Shown here: positions 23,179 to 31,762 of the stretch, in pieces
Layout of the letters: each line of letters starts with the position of its first letter
Numbering within the stretch: the first letter of the stretch is position 1
Origin: Nocardia aurea
Lineage (GTDB): Bacteria > Actinomycetota > Actinomycetes > Mycobacteriales > Mycobacteriaceae
Assembly (NCBI RefSeq): GCF_003123685.1
Contig: NZ_QCYJ01000021.1
Coordinates: 62,001 to 126,000, forward strand
Reading direction: 5' to 3'
DNA length: 64,000 nucleotides
Notes under the pieces: model-generated
Database searches by the model: none
What the model saw: the letters and a program-made list of their open reading frames with translations, nothing else
Told to the model about the DNA's origin: nothing
Position numbers and translations under genes: made by a program

Positions 23179-24294
23179 TCAGGGACGTTCGGAGTCCTTG
23201 TTCGCGAGAACGTCCGGCCCGTAGGTTTTCTCGAACAGGGCCCACGGGTCGGCGTAGTCGCCGCGTCCGTCGCGGCGGCGCTGCACGGCCATGAGCAGGC
23301 GGATGGCGGGCCGTAGGACCGGGCCGAATGTCCGCAGCAGCAGCGTGCGGGAGCGTGCCTGCGAGTGAGCGATCCACTCCCGGGTCTCGGACCAGGTGTG
23401 CCGCTGGAAGTCCAGCAGTGCCTCGGACTCGGTGGTGTCGAACCAGCCGGTGAACGTCCATCCGCGATCGTCGGCGGGATCGCCGGGCAGACTCACCGAC
23501 GGACCGAGGCGGCCGAGTCCGAGTGACTGGGTCATGTCGTCCTCGAGTTCGCGCTGGAGTTTGCGGTAGGACTCGTCGCCCGCGATGAGCAGGATCCTGC
23601 CGTCGATACTGTCCGCGCGGTCCACCGCGTTGGCGAAGGCCAGGGCGACATCGCGGGCGTCGACGGCGTGAATCCGGTTGTCCCTCGGCGTCGCTCGGAT
23701 CAGGACCAGGTGGGTCCGGTCCATACTCGACATCCCGTCGGGGGAGATGACCCCGCCCAATCGCAACACCGCGTACGGCAGGCCGCTTTCCCGGATGATC
23801 GTCTCGGCCAGCAGTTTGTCCCGGCCGTAATGGTCGATGGGATCGACGGGTGTCTCGTCGGTGACGAGTTCCGGATATCGGTAGGGATTGCGCGACCCGT
23901 AGACCGACGCGCTCGACGCCAGGATCAGCAGCGGCGCCCGGTCCAACGCGGTCGCCGCCGCCACCACGTTCCCGGTGCCCTCGACATTGACCCGGTGTGC
24001 GGCCGCGGGGTTCAGGTAGGACGCCGGTGCGAGGCTCGCGGCCATATGCACGATCGCGTCGGGACGGTGTTCGCCGACGAGTCCGGCCACCGCGGCCGGA
24101 TCGAGCAGGTCGACGAAGGCGGGAACCAGCGTGCCGGGCCGTGCCGAGCCCGACAGTTCCTCGGCTGTCGCGACGGATCGATCGGTGCGCAGATCCATCG
24201 CGATCACCGTGCGCCCCCGGTCGAGCAGGATCTCACAGCAGCGTTTACCCACCTGGCCGAAACCGCCGGTCACCAGAATTGTGTTGACGGACAT
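23179..24294 (-). CDS. NAD-dependent epimerase/dehydratase family protein
   Basis: A 371-residue extended-SDR protein. The ATG at 24294 starts MSVNTILVTGGFGQVGKRC with the GxxGxxG nucleotide motif. The Asp ending strand 2 (AMDLRTDR) favours NAD. The active-site Ser/Tyr-Lys set is visible as ASSASVYGS and YGRDK. The C-terminal 80 residues (FDTTESEALLDFQRHTWSETREWI) resemble sugar-nucleotide or steroid-type epimerases in which a DFQ-H motif precedes a long helix. It lies 5 bp after the SnoaL-like gene and likely shares its transcript. A divergent TetR gene may control both. Substrate unknown. Confidence 0.87.
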   Translation of the reverse strand: MSVNTILVTGGFGQVGKRCCEILLDRGRTVIAMDLRTDRSVATAEELSGSARPGTLVPAFVDLLDPAAVAGLVGEHRPDAIVHMAASLAPASYLNPAAAHRVNVEGTGNVVAAATALDRAPLLILASSASVYGSRNPYRYPELVTDETPVDPIDHYGRDKLLAETIIRESGLPYAVLRLGGVISPDGMSSMDRTHLVLIRATPRDNRIHAVDARDVALAFANAVDRADSIDGRILLIAGDESYRKLQRELEDDMTQSLGLGRLGPSVSLPGDPADDRGWTFTGWFDTTESEALLDFQRHTWSETREWIAHSQARSRTLLLRTFGPVLRPAIRLLMAVQRRRDGRGDYADPWALFEKTYGPDVLANKDSERP

Positions 24295-24299
24295 GGATA

Positions 24300-24842
24300 T
24301 CAGACCTTTCCCGAAGGTTGTCCGGCCGACTTCCGCGCGAATCTCGCTCCGACGTTTCGCATACGCTCCGAGACACGTATCGAGAACAGGGGCGTGGCGA
24401 TATCCTCCCGGAGCCGGGTCAAGGTGGAGGACTTGACGCGCCATCGCCCGCCGGACTTCTCGTAGGTCTCGTCGTAGTGGCCGTATCCGTGCAGGGTCAA
24501 CCCCGGGCGCAGCGCGACGATGTCGTGCAGGGCCCACACGCCGCCGGCCGTTGTCGGCGATATCAGCTCGATTTCCGGAGCGTGCACTTGGTGAACGGTG
24601 GTCTGCGCGGGCTTGCCGATATTGCGGCGGGTGAATTCCACGAATTCGTCGGCGCCGACAACGACCGCGCCGCCCGCCGCGGAGGTGTCGCTGACGAAAT
24701 CGTCGGCGAATATCGCGCGCCATGCCCGCCAATCCTTGGCGTCGAGGTAGCGGCAGTAGCGAGCCTTCAGCTGCTTGATCGACTCGATTTCCAGCAGTGC
24801 CGCGGTGTTTCCCGGGTCCTGCGGGTTTGCTGGGTTGTTCAT
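24300..24842 (-). CDS. SnoaL-like (NTF2 superfamily) protein
   Basis: A 180-residue cytoplasmic protein of the SnoaL_4 type. The ATG at 24842 starts MNNPANPQDPGNTAALLEIE, leading into the hallmark helix IKQLKARYCRYLDAKDWRAWRAIFADDF, in which Tyr, Asp and Trp line the pocket of many isomerases and dehydratases. TTVHQVHAPEIELISPTTAGGVWALHDIV and LHGYGHYDETYEKSGGRWRVKSSTLTRLRE complete the barrel. Family members act as ketosteroid isomerase-like or hydroxylating enzymes. The epimerase follows directly, so both may work on one substrate. The TetR gene starts 65 bp away on the other strand. Confidence 0.82.
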   Translation of the reverse strand: MNNPANPQDPGNTAALLEIESIKQLKARYCRYLDAKDWRAWRAIFADDFVSDTSAAGGAVVVGADEFVEFTRRNIGKPAQTTVHQVHAPEIELISPTTAGGVWALHDIVALRPGLTLHGYGHYDETYEKSGGRWRVKSSTLTRLREDIATPLFSIRVSERMRNVGARFARKSAGQPSGKV

Positions 24843-24907
24843 GCCTGTCGGTTCTTCCTTGTCGGTCCGGTGCGCGCCGGGAACATGTCTGGTCATAGGG
24901 TGGACGG

Positions 24908-25612
24908 GTGAGCGGTGAAGCACGCGGGATATCCGATGCCGCGGACGGCGACGCCGGGCCGCGTCGGCGCGGTCGGCCACGGCAGCTCAGCCTCGAGCGG
25001 ATCGCCTCGGCGGCAAGGAAAGTCGCGCCGGAGGCGCTGACCATGCAGGCCGTCGCGGACGAACTCGGCGTCGATCCCAAAGCGCTCAACTATCACGTCG
25101 GTGACCGTGAGGGCCTGCGCGAGCTGGTGGCGCTCGACATCTTCGAGACCGAACTGGCCCGTGTCGCCCTGCCGGTGGATCGTGAGTGGCGCGAGGTCGT
25201 GCGCTCGTACGCGGTGGCACTGCGTGACGCGGTCGTCCAGGTCGGTGTCCTGGCCTCCTCGGTCCGACTGTCCGGCGCGCGGGGGCTCGGCACCCTCGCA
25301 CCGGTCGAGCGTGTGCTCGAAGCGCTGGTCGGCGCCGGTTTCGATATCCACGACGCGCGCATCGCGCTCACGTTGATCACGGAGACGAGTTTCTCGTCGG
25401 GGATGCACGCGGTGCTGCTCGCACAGCACCGCGTGCATCCCGACGTCCCCGGCGTGCTCAGCGCGCTGGAGACCGTGGACGAACGCGAACTGCCCGTGTT
25501 GCGGGAGGTGATCGCCGACCAGGAAGCCGACGACGACCAACTCGATTTCAAGATGACCGTCATCCTGGACGGGCTCGATCGCCTGCTGATCCGCAAACGG
25601 GTGTCCGGGTAG
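24908..25612 (+). CDS. TetR family transcriptional regulator
   Basis: A 234-residue repressor. The N-terminal HTH reads LSLERIASAARKVAPEALTMQAVADELGVDPKALNYHVGDREGLREL, with the recognition helix near residues 52-60. The C-terminal domain (DREWREVVRSYAVALRDAVVQ) is of the TetR_C type seen in TetR itself. The GTG at 24908 lies exactly 6 bases after a TAGGGT box, which suggests a leaderless mRNA. It is divergent from the SnoaL-epimerase pair and probably represses it and itself. The gene stops 6 bp before the convergent solute-binding gene. Ligand unknown. Confidence 0.87.
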   Translation: MSGEARGISDAADGDAGPRRRGRPRQLSLERIASAARKVAPEALTMQAVADELGVDPKALNYHVGDREGLRELVALDIFETELARVALPVDREWREVVRSYAVALRDAVVQVGVLASSVRLSGARGLGTLAPVERVLEALVGAGFDIHDARIALTLITETSFSSGMHAVLLAQHRVHPDVPGVLSALETVDERELPVLREVIADQEADDDQLDFKMTVILDGLDRLLIRKRVSG

Positions 25613-25618
25613 TTTCCG

Positions 25619-27016
25619 CTACCGCAGGTCGGTCATGGATTTACCGACATCGGCCAGCGTCATGGGCGCACCGTAGTCGCCCTGGTATTCGTAGGGAGCG
25701 ACATCGCAGCGGTAGAGGCCGGTGTCGGGCCGGAAATCGGCGGGTTTCCAGCCGTCGGCCGTCGCCTGCTCGATATTGAAGCAGCCGCTCGGCGCGTCAC
25801 GATTCGACAGGTTCACCGGCGCCTGCAATCCGCCCGCCGTCCACGCCCGCTCCGAGGAAGCCGCGTCGTAGACGCACCGGCGGGTGAGGTCGTCGCCGCA
25901 GCTCGCCGCGGATTTCGCGAAAAGCAGCCAGGCCGATATCGCCCGCAATTGCGGGAAGGTGATCTCGGTGCCGGGCGCGTACTTGTCGAACATGCTCTCG
26001 ACCTGCTTCATCGCGGGCACGCTGTCGGCCTTCTCGAAGGGCACGACACCACCGAGGTCGGCGACATTGTTCTGGAAACCGATCGAATTGGCCGCCTCTT
26101 TCAGGAACGCGGGGGAGTAGTTGTTGTTGGTCGCGTCGATCCAGTCGAGTCGGTATTCGATCGACGTGAGCGCTTCCTCGAGTTTCGAGAGCTGACGCGG
26201 TTCGCCGTTGAAGATCAGGCCGCGCACGCCTTTCTCCTTGATCCCCTGTGCGAACGGAGCCCAGTTCGACACACCGGCGATCGGGTACAGGTCGTCGTAG
26301 ACGATCGTTGCCCCCTGCGCCCGGAAACTCTCCTTGCCCTTCTCCCCGAGCACTTTCGAGACCGGCGAATCGGCGCTGATGAAGCCGACCTTGCCGAGGG
26401 ATTCCGGGTACGCCTCGGTGACCAGCCAGCGCCGGAATCCGGTGTAGCTGTCGTGGTGCGGGAGCGCGGTGGGCGAGGCGCTGATCTCGAGATCGGCGCC
26501 GACACTGCGCGCCTGGGCCACCTGCGCGGGGAAACTCGGCAGCAGGCAGGACAGTCGATCCTTCACGCCGAGCGCGTCGAGTCCGGCTCCACCGCCGACC
26601 AGGGCGAAGTCGTCACGGCAGGCTTCGATCATGCGCTGGCGGACCTCGGTGAGATTCGTGTCGTGGATCGCGAGTTCGATGGTGCGCCCGCCGATCCCGC
26701 CGTGATCGTTGCACCACCCCGCGAAAACCTTCGCGGCGTCGATGAATTCGGGATTCTTGGTGAAACCGAGATCGCTGAAGACGCCGATCTTGATGCTGTC
26801 CGCCGTGACGCCCTGGGCGGAGGCCTTGGTGTGCTGGCCGCTACCGCACACCGTCCCGAGATCACCGAATTCGCCGGTCCCCGTCGCGGTCGACGGTCCT
26901 TCGTCGTTCTGCTCGCCCCGTCCCGCGCATCCGGCGAGGAGCAGGGTCGAGACCGCGACGAGGACGATCAGTCCTCGATTCGGCGACATGCGCTTCGCCT
27001 GCCGCTGATACCTCAT
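25619..27016 (-). CDS. ABC-type solute-binding lipoprotein (type 1 PBP)
   Basis: A 465-residue exported binding protein, the intact paralogue of 12199-13562. The first ATG (27016) overlaps the stop of the DapB-like gene; an internal ATG at 26989 gives a tidier lipoprotein signal (MSPNRGLIVLVAVSTLLLAGC). The mature protein has the two-lobed type 1 pattern: IKIGVFSDLGFTKNPEFIDA, then DDFALVGGGAGLDALG, then TGFRRWLVTEAYPESLGKVGFISADSP and WIDATNNNYSPAFL. The family binds amino acids or other small molecules. No ABC permease or ATPase is nearby, so it is an orphan binding protein. Its tight coupling to a dehydrogenase-like gene hints at a shared substrate. Confidence 0.83.
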   Translation of the reverse strand: MRYQRQAKRMSPNRGLIVLVAVSTLLLAGCAGRGEQNDEGPSTATGTGEFGDLGTVCGSGQHTKASAQGVTADSIKIGVFSDLGFTKNPEFIDAAKVFAGWCNDHGGIGGRTIELAIHDTNLTEVRQRMIEACRDDFALVGGGAGLDALGVKDRLSCLLPSFPAQVAQARSVGADLEISASPTALPHHDSYTGFRRWLVTEAYPESLGKVGFISADSPVSKVLGEKGKESFRAQGATIVYDDLYPIAGVSNWAPFAQGIKEKGVRGLIFNGEPRQLSKLEEALTSIEYRLDWIDATNNNYSPAFLKEAANSIGFQNNVADLGGVVPFEKADSVPAMKQVESMFDKYAPGTEITFPQLRAISAWLLFAKSAASCGDDLTRRCVYDAASSERAWTAGGLQAPVNLSNRDAPSGCFNIEQATADGWKPADFRPDTGLYRCDVAPYEYQGDYGAPMTLADVGKSMTDLR

Positions 27017-28074
27017 GCCGGGGAGGTGATGTCGCGGGGCAGTGTGAGCGGCAGATCGTTGTAGGTCACGATCCCCGGTGCGGCCGCCACGACCGCGGGG
27101 ATCGCGTGGATGGGCGGCATGGCGGTCATGATGTGGCCCAGGACCATGAAATCGGCGATCGTCTCGGCCTGGAAATCGGGCGGTGGGAGGAATCCGACGG
27201 TCATGTTCACCGTCGGGCGTCCCTCGACGGTGATCTTCCAGCCGTCACCGTCGAGTTTCCAGTCCGGGTCCAGCGTCTGGCCTTTGCGCCAGCGGACATT
27301 GATGTCGACGATGGTCCTGCCCCCGACGCGGCCCTGCCAGCTCGCGTGCACCCCGGCGACGCAGCCCTTGTCGATGGTCCACGACGCCATGACCAGATCC
27401 TCGGTGGTCTGCGCGTACTCGGCCTCGCACACGATCTCGTCGAGGACAACGCCGAGTGAATCCGCCACCAGTCGAACGGCTTCGGCGAAGACGGCGGTGC
27501 CGGCGGCGGCCATGCCCGGCAGATCGGGATCGTCGATCGGGGTGCCGAACCCCACCGGCCGCTCGGTGGCGGGTGAATCGTAGAAGGTGGTGTCGGCCGA
27601 TTCGGCGATGACGATCTTGTCGACGCGGTCGCAGGCGTTGGCCGCCACGATGGCCAGCAGCTGGGCGAAGCCGGGACTCACGCCGGAGCCGAAGAGTGTC
27701 GACCCGCCGCGCACGCACGCCTGGGCGAGCCGATCGCGGCCCTCGCCCAGGTTGTGTCCGGTGATGAAGGACGCCGTGGTCACCATGTTCACGCCCGAGG
27801 AGAGGATGCGAACGGCTTGGTCCACGTCGAACCACATGGGGTTGTAGACCACGCAATCGGGTTTCGACGCGAGCAGGGCGTCGATGTCGTCGGTGGCCGT
27901 CACGCCGAGCGGTTGCCCACCCGCCAGCTCGCCGATATCGCGCCCGATCTTATCGGGCGACCAGGCGAAACAGCCCACCAGCTCGATCGCGGGATTCGCG
28001 GCGAGCGCCCGCACCGAGCTGGTCCCCACATTCCCCGTCGTCCACTGGACGACGCGGTACTTGGTCGATGACAT
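27013..28074 (-). CDS. DapB-like NAD(P)-dependent dehydrogenase
   Basis: A 353-residue Rossmann protein with a dihydrodipicolinate-reductase-like N-terminus: KYRVVQWTTGNVGTSSVRAL, then CFAWSPDKIGRDIGEL, then DCVVYNPM. The middle has NMVTTASFITGH and a GSGVSPGFAQLL motif; the end has MPPIHAIPAVVAAAPGIVTYNDLP, shared by this family. Homologues in mycolata are annotated as amine or 2,4-diaminopentanoate dehydrogenase-like. The ATG at 28074 begins the Rossmann strand. The gene is followed by the solute-binding lipoprotein with a four-base overlap, and the shared palindromic element lies 89 bp upstream. Three relatives lie at 33420, 34340 and 63064. Substrate unknown. Confidence 0.83.
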   Translation of the reverse strand: MSSTKYRVVQWTTGNVGTSSVRALAANPAIELVGCFAWSPDKIGRDIGELAGGQPLGVTATDDIDALLASKPDCVVYNPMWFDVDQAVRILSSGVNMVTTASFITGHNLGEGRDRLAQACVRGGSTLFGSGVSPGFAQLLAIVAANACDRVDKIVIAESADTTFYDSPATERPVGFGTPIDDPDLPGMAAAGTAVFAEAVRLVADSLGVVLDEIVCEAEYAQTTEDLVMASWTIDKGCVAGVHASWQGRVGGRTIVDINVRWRKGQTLDPDWKLDGDGWKITVEGRPTVNMTVGFLPPPDFQAETIADFMVLGHIMTAMPPIHAIPAVVAAAPGIVTYNDLPLTLPRDITSPA

Positions 28075-28162
28075 CACTACCTCTTCCTCGCTGAACACGA
28101 CGCGTGTGCCGCAGCGACGGCTGCCCGCACCGCTCCTGCTTACACCTCGTGATCCGGTCCGC

Positions 28163-28208
28163 GGAGCGTTTTCGCCCATATTTTTCCCGATCGGAGAAAA
28201 ATAGTGTC
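28163..28208. promoter_or_regulatory. Palindromic promoter element shared with 13615-13658
   Basis: TATTTTTC-N9-GAAAAATA (8-bp perfect arms) is flanked by GGAGCGTTTTCG and GTGTC, the same flanks as at 13615-13658. It lies 89 bp upstream of the DapB-like gene. AT-rich arms in GC-rich DNA and the paired occurrence before operons with paralogous genes support a common operator. Confidence 0.7.
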
Positions 28209-28257
28209 GCGGTCTCCGGTCCGAGGTGCGTCCGCGCAGCGCGGATTCCCGCGACGG

Positions 28258-28950
28258 TCAGGGGCGACCGAGCGCGACGGCCAGGAAGTGCGGGCGATGC
28301 CGGGACTTCTCGTATCGCTCCGGATCGACCCGCCGCGCCTCCTCGGTCGCTCGCGGCTCCGCCAACTCCTCCAGCGTGAATCCGGCGCGCAGGAGTTCGC
28401 CGAGAAACGTCTCCAAGGTCATCCGCTGAAATCGGATCGCGCTGTTCGCCAGTGGCAGTTCGACATGGTCGTCGGCGAAATACGAGCCGCCGAAATGAAT
28501 CCAGTCGCCGGTGGGGTGCGTGGTGGAGACGAGCAGGCGTCCGCCGGGGCACAGCACGCGCCGGATCTCGGCGAGCAACTGGGCGCGCGCGGTCACGTGG
28601 TGATAGACGAGCGCCATCACGGCCAGATCGAAGGATCGATCCGCGAGGAAGGTCAGCGGCCGCTCCAAGTCGTGACGGTGCAGGATGGCGTCGTCACCGA
28701 GTCGCTGTCTCGCCGCGTCCAGCAGGGTTTCGCTGCCGTCGACGCCGGTGAACCGCGCCACGCCGCGTTTCAGCAGCTCCGCGCCGTAATGGCCCGCGCC
28801 GCAGCCGATGTCGAGGACTCGCGATCCGGCGACGTCACCGGCGAGCCGCAACATGGCGGGCCGATCGGTGTGGGCGTTGTGGACGTTGTCGGTGGCCAGG
28901 GCGGCGAACTGTTCGCCCAACTCGCCGTGGTACGCGGTATCGGCATTCAT
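28258..28950 (-). CDS. Class I SAM-dependent methyltransferase
   Basis: A 230-residue methyltransferase. Motif I VLDIGCGAGHYG binds SAM near residues 45-56, FTGVDGSETLL is motif II, and FDLAVMALVYHHV with LCPGGRLLVSTTHP are the post-motifs. This is the UbiE/Methyltransf_11 type that acts on small molecules. The stretch after it (PTGDWIHFGGSYF; RFQRMTLETFLGELLRAGF) is the variable substrate cap. It starts 18 bp after the amidinotransferase gene and is the last gene of a three-gene unit with a 2-oxoglutarate oxygenase at the head. It may N- or O-methylate the guanidino or hydroxy product of the two upstream enzymes (inference). Confidence 0.87.
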   Translation of the reverse strand: MNADTAYHGELGEQFAALATDNVHNAHTDRPAMLRLAGDVAGSRVLDIGCGAGHYGAELLKRGVARFTGVDGSETLLDAARQRLGDDAILHRHDLERPLTFLADRSFDLAVMALVYHHVTARAQLLAEIRRVLCPGGRLLVSTTHPTGDWIHFGGSYFADDHVELPLANSAIRFQRMTLETFLGELLRAGFTLEELAEPRATEEARRVDPERYEKSRHRPHFLAVALGRP

Positions 28951-28968
28951 CGGACCATTGTCGTCGGA

Positions 28969-30126
28969 TCAGGACAGGTAGTCCTCGAGTCCGCCGTCGC
29001 GGACGGTGTCGACGGTGAAGCAGTGGAATCCGCCGCCGAACAGGCGGCGATGGCGGTGCTGGACCGGGACGACCGTCATGCCGCGCGACTCCAGGAGTCC
29101 GACGAGTTCGGTGTGCGCGGAATTGACCAGGACGGTCTCGGCGTCGATCGAGAGCACGTTCATGTCGATGTATTTGCTGGTGAGAACCAGGTCGTTGTCG
29201 TCGTAGGGCGGGAACTGGTCGGCGGTGGGCTCCGGGTAGTAGATACGGTCCCATTTCTGGAGTGCCGCGGGCAGGCGGTCCACGATCTCCGGTGAGCGGG
29301 CAAGCAGCAGTCCGGGCCGCAGCGGCAGCACCGTGCTGTCGATGTGGTCGTCGCTCAATCGGTAGATCCGGTGCAACCGGAATCGATCGCCCAGATGCCG
29401 ATCCAGCCATTCGTAGGCGAGCTGGTGATTCTGCGTCGAGACGTTGACCAGCACGTCCTTGCCGAAACGCAGGATCTGGGCGGCGTCCATCATCATCTCG
29501 AAACCGACGCGGTAGGGCGAGTCGTCGGGAAGCGCGCTGGGCGTGAGGGGTTCGTCGAAGGAGCCGCCGCCCTCGACATAGGAGAAATCGAACGATCCGT
29601 CGGTCATCAGCGGACGCGGCATCACCGACCAGCGCGCGCCCCGCTGGAAATAATCCATGAGAACCGGTTTGAGCAATTGGTTCTCGAAATAGCGCGAGCG
29701 CATCATCGGCGGCGTCTCGACGATCTCGTCACCCATGATGATCACGTTGTCGCGCACGTTCAGCGCGGGGATCATCGCCGCCGACCAGGCCGGAGTTCCC
29801 ACCTCGGGAACGTTCGGTCCCAGATCCAAGGGGCGGCGCACCGTGATCGACAGGGATTCCAGAGTTCGGACGAGACCGTCGATATCCTCGTTCAATTCGT
29901 CGACGTGCCGCTGCGCGATGGTGATTCTCGACCGTGCGTCGCTGCCCTCGGGCGGCGAGAACGGCGGATAGAGCCAGGGCTTGCGAGAGAGATCGTTGTC
30001 GATCGTGATGTTCTCGTGCAGGAACATGTCGAAGGTGAGTTCGCGTTCGTGGGTGGTGTAGTTCAACCCCGAGCCCACGATTACTTCCCGTAGCGGGGAC
30101 CACTCGTCATAGCTGTTCAGACGCAC
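28969..30126 (-). CDS. Glycine amidinotransferase family enzyme
   Basis: A 385-residue amidinotransferase, normal length for the GATM/StrB family, which moves an amidino group from arginine to an amine through a thio-amidino Cys intermediate. The start NSYDEWSPLREVIVGSG is family-specific. The triad is complete by comparison with human GATM: Asp214 (MDAAQILRFGKD), His261 (DDHIDSTVLPLRPG) and Cys369 (GGGFHCFTVDTVR). The acceptor could be glycine, lysine or another amine. The gene lies 42 bp after a VioC-like hydroxylase and 18 bp before a methyltransferase, so the product is probably a modified guanidino compound. An iron-box-like site heads the unit. Confidence 0.92.
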   Translation of the reverse strand: MRLNSYDEWSPLREVIVGSGLNYTTHERELTFDMFLHENITIDNDLSRKPWLYPPFSPPEGSDARSRITIAQRHVDELNEDIDGLVRTLESLSITVRRPLDLGPNVPEVGTPAWSAAMIPALNVRDNVIIMGDEIVETPPMMRSRYFENQLLKPVLMDYFQRGARWSVMPRPLMTDGSFDFSYVEGGGSFDEPLTPSALPDDSPYRVGFEMMMDAAQILRFGKDVLVNVSTQNHQLAYEWLDRHLGDRFRLHRIYRLSDDHIDSTVLPLRPGLLLARSPEIVDRLPAALQKWDRIYYPEPTADQFPPYDDNDLVLTSKYIDMNVLSIDAETVLVNSAHTELVGLLESRGMTVVPVQHRHRRLFGGGFHCFTVDTVRDGGLEDYLS

Positions 30127-30168
30127 ATCGATCTCTTTCGTCGCTTCGATGGACCGGATTCGATCAGG

Positions 30169-31263
30169 TTAATGCCGAGACGCGGTCGCGCCGTGTCGTT
30201 CCGGCATCCCGGCGGTGGCCTCGCCGCATCGGCGCGGCGTCGCTCGCGGGTCCGGAATCGGCTCCCGGGTCAGATAGTCGACCTGCTGGCCGTAGCCGTT
30301 CTCGTTCGATTCCGCGAGGGGGCGCGCTCGTTGGGGGATCGCGATATTCACTCTCTTGAGCCAGCGGTCGGTGCCGTCGAAACGTGCGGTGAACGGAACC
30401 CGTCCGTGTACCACCACGTCGTTGTCGATGATCGCGACATCACCGGGTTCGAGCACGACGCGGCGGGTGACCCGTTCGAGTTCGCTGCCGAGTCGCCGGT
30501 AGGCGGCACGGAATTCGGCGTCGGCCTCGGCCAACGGCGTGTAATCCGGGTCGTAGCGCAGGCATAGACCGTCCGCGCGTTCCCACAGAGTCGGCACCGC
30601 CTCCGCCGACCCCCATCGCGCCGGATCCCCGTAGGTGAGGTCGGGCAGGATCGGAACGGTAGGGCGCGAGAGTATTTCGCGGTCGGTCGCGGACAGTCGG
30701 ACATCTCGGATCGAGGCGACGGTGGTGGCGACCGCGTCCCTGTTGCGGACGCATCCGAGCAGGAATACGTGGGATCGGTGCGGGTGGAAGGAATCCTCGG
30801 TATGCGGGCTCAACAGGATCGAACTGCTCGCTCCGGTCTGGACCGTCTCGTGTCCGCGCGCGGGCATGACATTGTTGACCAGACGCCCCTCCTGTTGGCC
30901 GCGCCACCCGAACGGACGTCCGATCATGCACGCCAGCAACAACATCTGTAGGTCGACGGGCAGACTTGTGGTGTCGTCGATCGCCGCCCAGATCGGCGGG
31001 GTCCGGCCGATCGAACGCTCGTCGATCAGGATTCCGCGGATCAGGCAGACGCCGCCGTCCGTCGCCGGGGGAGCGATCTTCTCGCGCAACTCGCCGTCGA
31101 TACTGTCGGCCAGTACCGAGATCGCTTGCCGACAGCGAGGATTGGACAGACTGCCGTACGCCGCGGCGAGCGTCGTACCGAGTTGGTGCAGGAAAGCCCG
31201 CGAATTCGTGCTCAACATGCGGGTTTCGAGCGAACGTGACCCACTGTCTGCGGTGACCTGCAT
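30169..31263 (-). CDS. Fe(II)/2-oxoglutarate-dependent amino-acid hydroxylase (VioC/AsnO-like)
   Basis: A 364-residue clavaminate-synthase-type oxygenase. The ATG at 31263 has AAGGGG upstream; the frame runs on upstream without a better start. The iron ligands His154 and Glu156 (SPHTEDSFHPHR) and His286 (VVVHGRVPF) are visible, and Arg300 is spaced 14 residues later, as for the 2-oxoglutarate-binding Arg of VioC. Asp238 and Asp240 (RYDPDYTPL) fall at the same distance before the last His as the two Asp residues that hold the arginine guanidinium in VioC (numbering from memory). I infer hydroxylation of L-arginine or a close relative. Next comes the amidinotransferase, 42 bp on. Confidence 0.87.
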   Translation of the reverse strand: MQVTADSGSRSLETRMLSTNSRAFLHQLGTTLAAAYGSLSNPRCRQAISVLADSIDGELREKIAPPATDGGVCLIRGILIDERSIGRTPPIWAAIDDTTSLPVDLQMLLLACMIGRPFGWRGQQEGRLVNNVMPARGHETVQTGASSSILLSPHTEDSFHPHRSHVFLLGCVRNRDAVATTVASIRDVRLSATDREILSRPTVPILPDLTYGDPARWGSAEAVPTLWERADGLCLRYDPDYTPLAEADAEFRAAYRRLGSELERVTRRVVLEPGDVAIIDNDVVVHGRVPFTARFDGTDRWLKRVNIAIPQRARPLAESNENGYGQQVDYLTREPIPDPRATPRRCGEATAGMPERHGATASRH

Positions 31264-31762
31264 GCTGATTCCCCTTGCGTGTGCGCTACCTGTGACTTCG
31301 CACGGTTCCGCGACGCTGCGCGGGAACCCGGTGGGGCACACGGGCGCCCGACCGACTCGCAACCATGAACGGTGTCGACCATAACCGAGCGGCGGTCAGT
31401 TAGGCAAGGCAGCCCTAAGCTGTGTTGCGGTGTCGCGGGGTCGTCGAATTGCGCACCAGCCCAGTGATATTCACGGGTAAGTCGACGGCGGGAGAGCTGC
31501 CGGATACGGTGCGGGAGGTTCGTATCGCGACATCGCGCGCGCCGGGCGGGGCGGATTTCCGGTGTCGCGCACCGTTCGGTCGAAAGGCGGCGGCACCTCG
31601 CATTTCATTTCGGGAACGCGTGTCGTGGCGTTTCCGCGGATATTCGGGGCAATGGCCACGGTGAATAGCGGGTCACCGAATTTCTTACTCGGCGATTCAA
31701 TCCGTCCGGTCATCCGGTCCGAATCAGAAGAAGAGCCTTCCGCCTCCCGGAAAAGAGATCTC
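31264..31762. other. 499-base divergent intergenic region
   Basis: It holds an iron-box-like sequence (31400-31418) on the side of the hydroxylase operon. The rest, toward the secreted protein at 31763, becomes AT-richer from about 31605 and probably contains that promoter. I see no gene. Confidence 0.45.
31400..31418. promoter_or_regulatory. Probable iron box upstream of hydroxylase-amidinotransferase operon
   Basis: TTAGGCAAGGCAGCCCTAA keeps the outer arms TTAGG and CCTAA and the central AGGC, matching about 14 of 19 iron-box positions. It lies 137 bp upstream of the hydroxylase start. The inner half-site bases deviate, so binding strength is uncertain. Confidence 0.55.
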
